A program made the translations under genes and the position numbers. From Candolleomyces eurysporus (taxonomy: Eukaryota > Basidiomycota > Agaricomycetes > Agaricales > Psathyrellaceae): 10,484 nt of DNA. Shown here piece after piece: positions 8,601 to 10,484 of this stretch; position 1 is the stretch's first letter; each line of letters begins with the position of its first letter. The stretch is from positions 1-10,484 of the forward strand of contig JANBPK010001792.1 in the NCBI GenBank assembly GCA_027579435.1, written 5' to 3'. The notes beneath the pieces are model-generated. The model was given only the letters and a program-made list of their open reading frames with translations, did no database searches and was not told the DNA's origin.

Positions 8601-9939
8601 GGTCGGCAATATTTGCTAGTGGTCTGGTTTAAGGTCGCTCCGAGTTAGCATTTAGGCAGATTGCAAGTAATGCATAACATAATTGAGGGGTCAGTACTCA
8701 CACTTCAACCTCCTCCATATCTGCATCCTCGTCATCCTCGCTTTCGGATTGCTTCTCGTCTTGGTCAATCTCAATCGGCATGTCACGACTCCCAGTCTTG
8801 TCTTGCACACCAAGAATCCAACCACCAGAACCGTCGTTGTTCTTGATGAGGACATACTGCCTATTCCTTTCGCTCGCAATTCGCACAGGAATCGAGATAT
8901 GAGCGCTACCAATGGTATCTGTGGTAACGAGCAGCTGTTGCGTCAACGCATTTCGCTGCCTGAGGTTCTCGATTTGTTGCTTGGAAAAATCTAACGGGGT
9001 CCTCGAATTCTTGAGCATCTTCTGCAGCCGAGCGAAGGACGTTTGACGAGATTTGAGTCGAAGGTCACCGACGATTTCGTACTGTACTTCTGTTGGAAGG
9101 TCTCGAAACGCGGGGGAGTTGACGTCAAAGTCCTCCGGTCGCATATCTTCAATAAAATCTCTCAATTCCTCTTCCGTGGCTAGACGTGGGTCGGGGGCAG
9201 AAGATTGTGTTATTTTGGTGACTACAGAGTCCATGTCGACTTCTGGAAGCTTGTACGGGTCGTGTTCGTGGAACTTTCCTCGCTTCTTAGAGCTGGACTG
9301 TGGCGTTGGCGGTTTGGGTCGAGCCGGAGTTTTTGGCATGGATGAATCTATATCTTCGAGGTATACGGTGTTCGGGTTGTCCAAAGCAGCGGGGTCAACT
9401 TCTCGTTCCTTTCCCTTCGAAGCGCTAGAGGCATATGTCAGAATGACTCCAATGAATAGAGCGGAAGTACGCACTGCTTGACGGCCTCCCTTCTAAGCTG
9501 GGCTGCAAGCAGTTTCTCTGCGAGTTTCGCATGGCTCACAGCAGCTCCAGACTTCTTCTTTCTGCGCTCATTCTTACCAAAAATCAATACCCTCTCCTTC
9601 CATAACATGAAGGGATTCACACACCAAGGTCGACCGCTTTAATGCTGGTGCACCACCGTCAAAGACGAAGACTGGCCTGATGCCATAGAACAGCAGCTTC
9701 GAGATTCTCCGGAGGAATCCAAGAACGTGGGCGTTCGTCAACGCACGACCGTCCTTATCACGCATCGTTGCCTGAAATTGGTATATCCAGATACTGGAGT
9801 CTATAGCCATAGCTTTTCCCTCCACTGTCTCCAGCCTAGTCCAACGTCAACGTGGTCCATATCAAAGACACAGAATCGAGGCCTACATTACTGGTCGCCC
9901 GACGGGCGTGAGCAGACTCCATAGTGACTTTACGCCCAT
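5606..9939 (-). CDS. RAD2: DNA repair endonuclease Rad2/XPG (nucleotide excision repair, 3' incision)
   Basis: This nuclear structure-specific nuclease cuts 3' of the lesion and works with TFIIH. Nine exons join in frame: 9939-9887, 9835-9625, 9572-9475, 9424-8702, 8623-7144, 7079-6654, 6599-6546, 6484-6402 and 6318-5606, giving about 1279 residues once the N at 5816 is skipped (human XPG has 1186). The start is [18 protein letters not shown]. The N domain has AIDSSIW with Asp30 and [12 protein letters not shown] with Asp77, at the positions known from the family. Residues about 122 to 850 are the acidic, Ser- and Pro-rich spacer, with the conserved block [12 protein letters not shown] followed by LPTEVQYEI. 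The I domain (from about 856) has [11 protein letters not shown] with Glu871 and Glu873, [13 protein letters not shown] with Asp892 and Asp894, and [10 protein letters not shown] with Asp943. After it come [20 protein letters not shown], a PIP-like motif QGNLNDFL at about 1079-1086, and basic clusters suited to nuclear import. All catalytic acids are present, so the enzyme should be active. The exon 3 acceptor (GGTAAG before AAT) is unusual but keeps the frame. Confidence 0.95.
5816..5816. other. Spurious ambiguous base inside RAD2 exon 9
   Basis: On the minus strand this N follows a run of six A. Counting it as a base shifts the frame and ends the protein early. Skipping it gives [15 protein letters not shown] and an open frame to the stop at 5608-5606, with the total coding length divisible by three. 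Confidence 0.8.
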
Positions 9940-10043
9940 TAATCAAGAAGGTTTGCGAAGAGAGATAGCGATGGTCAACGGGGACATGGTGGTTTGGAGT
10001 CAGGGTCGTCGTCAATGTCATTCGCGGTCCCGTCGTCGCGCGT

Positions 10044-10054
10044 GATAAGATAAG
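10044..10054 (+). promoter_or_regulatory. Two overlapping GATA-factor motifs
   Basis: The sequence GATAAGATAAG holds two GATAAG sites sharing one G. GATAAG is the core bound by fungal GATA zinc-finger regulators of nitrogen, iron and light responses. Which gene it serves, and whether it is bound, cannot be told from sequence. Confidence 0.4.
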
Positions 10055-10072
10055 ATTTGATTTCCTGACTAA

Positions 10073-10097
10073 ACCCTGACAGTGTCACGGTCAGGGT
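10073..10097. repeat. Inverted repeat with 8-base arms in the divergent promoter
   Basis: The left arm ACCCTGAC (10073-10080) is the exact reverse complement of the right arm GTCAGGGT (10090-10097), with a 9-base spacer. The arm sequence also occurs as a direct copy at 9999-10006 and at 10238-10245. The spacing suits binding by a dimeric transcription factor, which is inference. Confidence 0.55.
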
Positions 10098-10234
10098 CAT
10101 CGTCGACGTCGACATCGACCGATTTGAACTTGGTTACTTCCTCATCGTCGCTCGCGCTAACATGCAACTGTCCCGGCTCTAAACTCTGCCAGGCATCTGT
10201 TTTGTGGCGTCTTTTTTTGCCAGCCGTGCCTGAG

Positions 10235-10484
10235 ATGGTCAGGGTTCACCTGAGGCCGCAAGCGCTCCTTTCCCCAAGTAATATGATGTCGCGGTCCACG
10301 TCGACGACGGCTCCTCCGCAAGCCAAACCGAAGCCGCCCCATATGCCTAGGCTTCCCGTACCACCTCTCCGAAAAACTCTCGACAAGTACTTGGCCTCGT
10401 TGGAGCCATTGCTTTTGGAAGATGAGAAACGGGGTGGTATGTCATACCAGTCCGGGCTTTCCCTCCGCAAAAAATGGGCCGACG
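10235..10484 (+). CDS. CAT2: Carnitine O-acetyltransferase, N-terminal part (runs off window)
   Basis: The enzyme moves acetyl groups between CoA and carnitine, so that acetyl units can pass between peroxisome, cytosol and mitochondrion. The frame is open without introns for 83 codons to the window end. The match is to the family's N-terminal signature: MPRLPVPPLRKTLDKYLASL, then EPLLLEDEKRGG and LSLRKKWAD. Catalytic residues lie further downstream and are not visible. Residues 1 to about 33 (MVRVHLRPQALLSPSN and on) are basic, Ser- and Thr-rich and have no acidic residue, as in a mitochondrial presequence. Met17 and Met18 offer internal starts that would shorten it. The first ATG of the frame was chosen because it adds a plausible presequence. 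The gene is divergent from RAD2. The symbol follows the yeast gene; a YAT-type paralogue is possible. Confidence 0.8.
   Translation, partial: MVRVHLRPQALLSPSNMMSRSTSTTAPPQAKPKPPHMPRLPVPPLRKTLDKYLASLEPLLLEDEKRGGMSYQSGLSLRKKWAD

Larger units (their letters stand above)
9940..10234. promoter_or_regulatory. Divergent promoter between RAD2 and the carnitine acetyltransferase gene
   Basis: The two start codons face away from each other across 295 bases, so this stretch must hold both promoters and both 5' leaders. It contains overlapping GATA motifs, a repeated GTCAGGGT octamer in both orientations, a 12-base palindrome at 10102-10113 and pyrimidine-rich sequence near 10210-10218 just before the acetyltransferase start. 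No clear TATA box was seen. A small unannotated 5' exon cannot be excluded. Confidence 0.7.

Noticed and set aside
1..10484. CRISPR array, phage, biosynthetic cluster or mobile element
   Set aside because: No regularly spaced repeats, transposase, integrase, terminal repeats or clustered pathway enzymes were seen. The genes are ordinary fungal housekeeping genes.

Overview
The window looks like nuclear DNA of a basidiomycete fungus, probably an Agaricomycete. Its genes are split by many short GT-AG introns of about 46 to 83 bases, the gene set is that of a fungal chromosome, and the first gene belongs to a multi-pass membrane family common in mushrooms. No operon, CRISPR array, phage, transposon or plasmid module is visible.

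Layout. (1) Bases 1 to 1435, plus strand: a multi-exon membrane protein of unknown function, cut by the window edge. (2) 1436 to 1821: no gene. (3) 1822 to about 3270, minus strand: the 3' part of the AROM shikimate-pathway polypeptide. The shikimate dehydrogenase domain is complete, but only the C-terminal half of dehydroquinase precedes it, and that half abuts a short piece of EPSP synthase. Shikimate kinase is absent and the reading frame breaks several times. (4) About 3271 to 4873: a poorly explained stretch with scraps of protein-like sequence on both strands. (5) 4874 to 5534, plus strand: the copper-binding domain of COX11 in three exons, without a recognisable family N-terminus. (6) 5606 to 9939, minus strand: a nine-exon gene for the Rad2/XPG repair endonuclease, converging on COX11 with 71 bases between stop codons. 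(7) 9940 to 10234: a compact divergent promoter. (8) 10235 to the end, plus strand: the start of a carnitine O-acetyltransferase gene.

These are housekeeping genes for aromatic amino acid synthesis, cytochrome oxidase assembly, nucleotide excision repair and acetyl-carnitine shuttling. They share no evident pathway. The most notable signal is structural. AROM and COX11 point away from each other, both lack their 5' parts, and the two damaged ends face one another across about 1.6 kb. That fits either a real deletion or rearrangement or a misassembly. Three isolated N bases, each next to or within one base of a homopolymer, and several single-base frame breaks show that the assembly has base-level length errors. 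I did not find a convincing new biological system.
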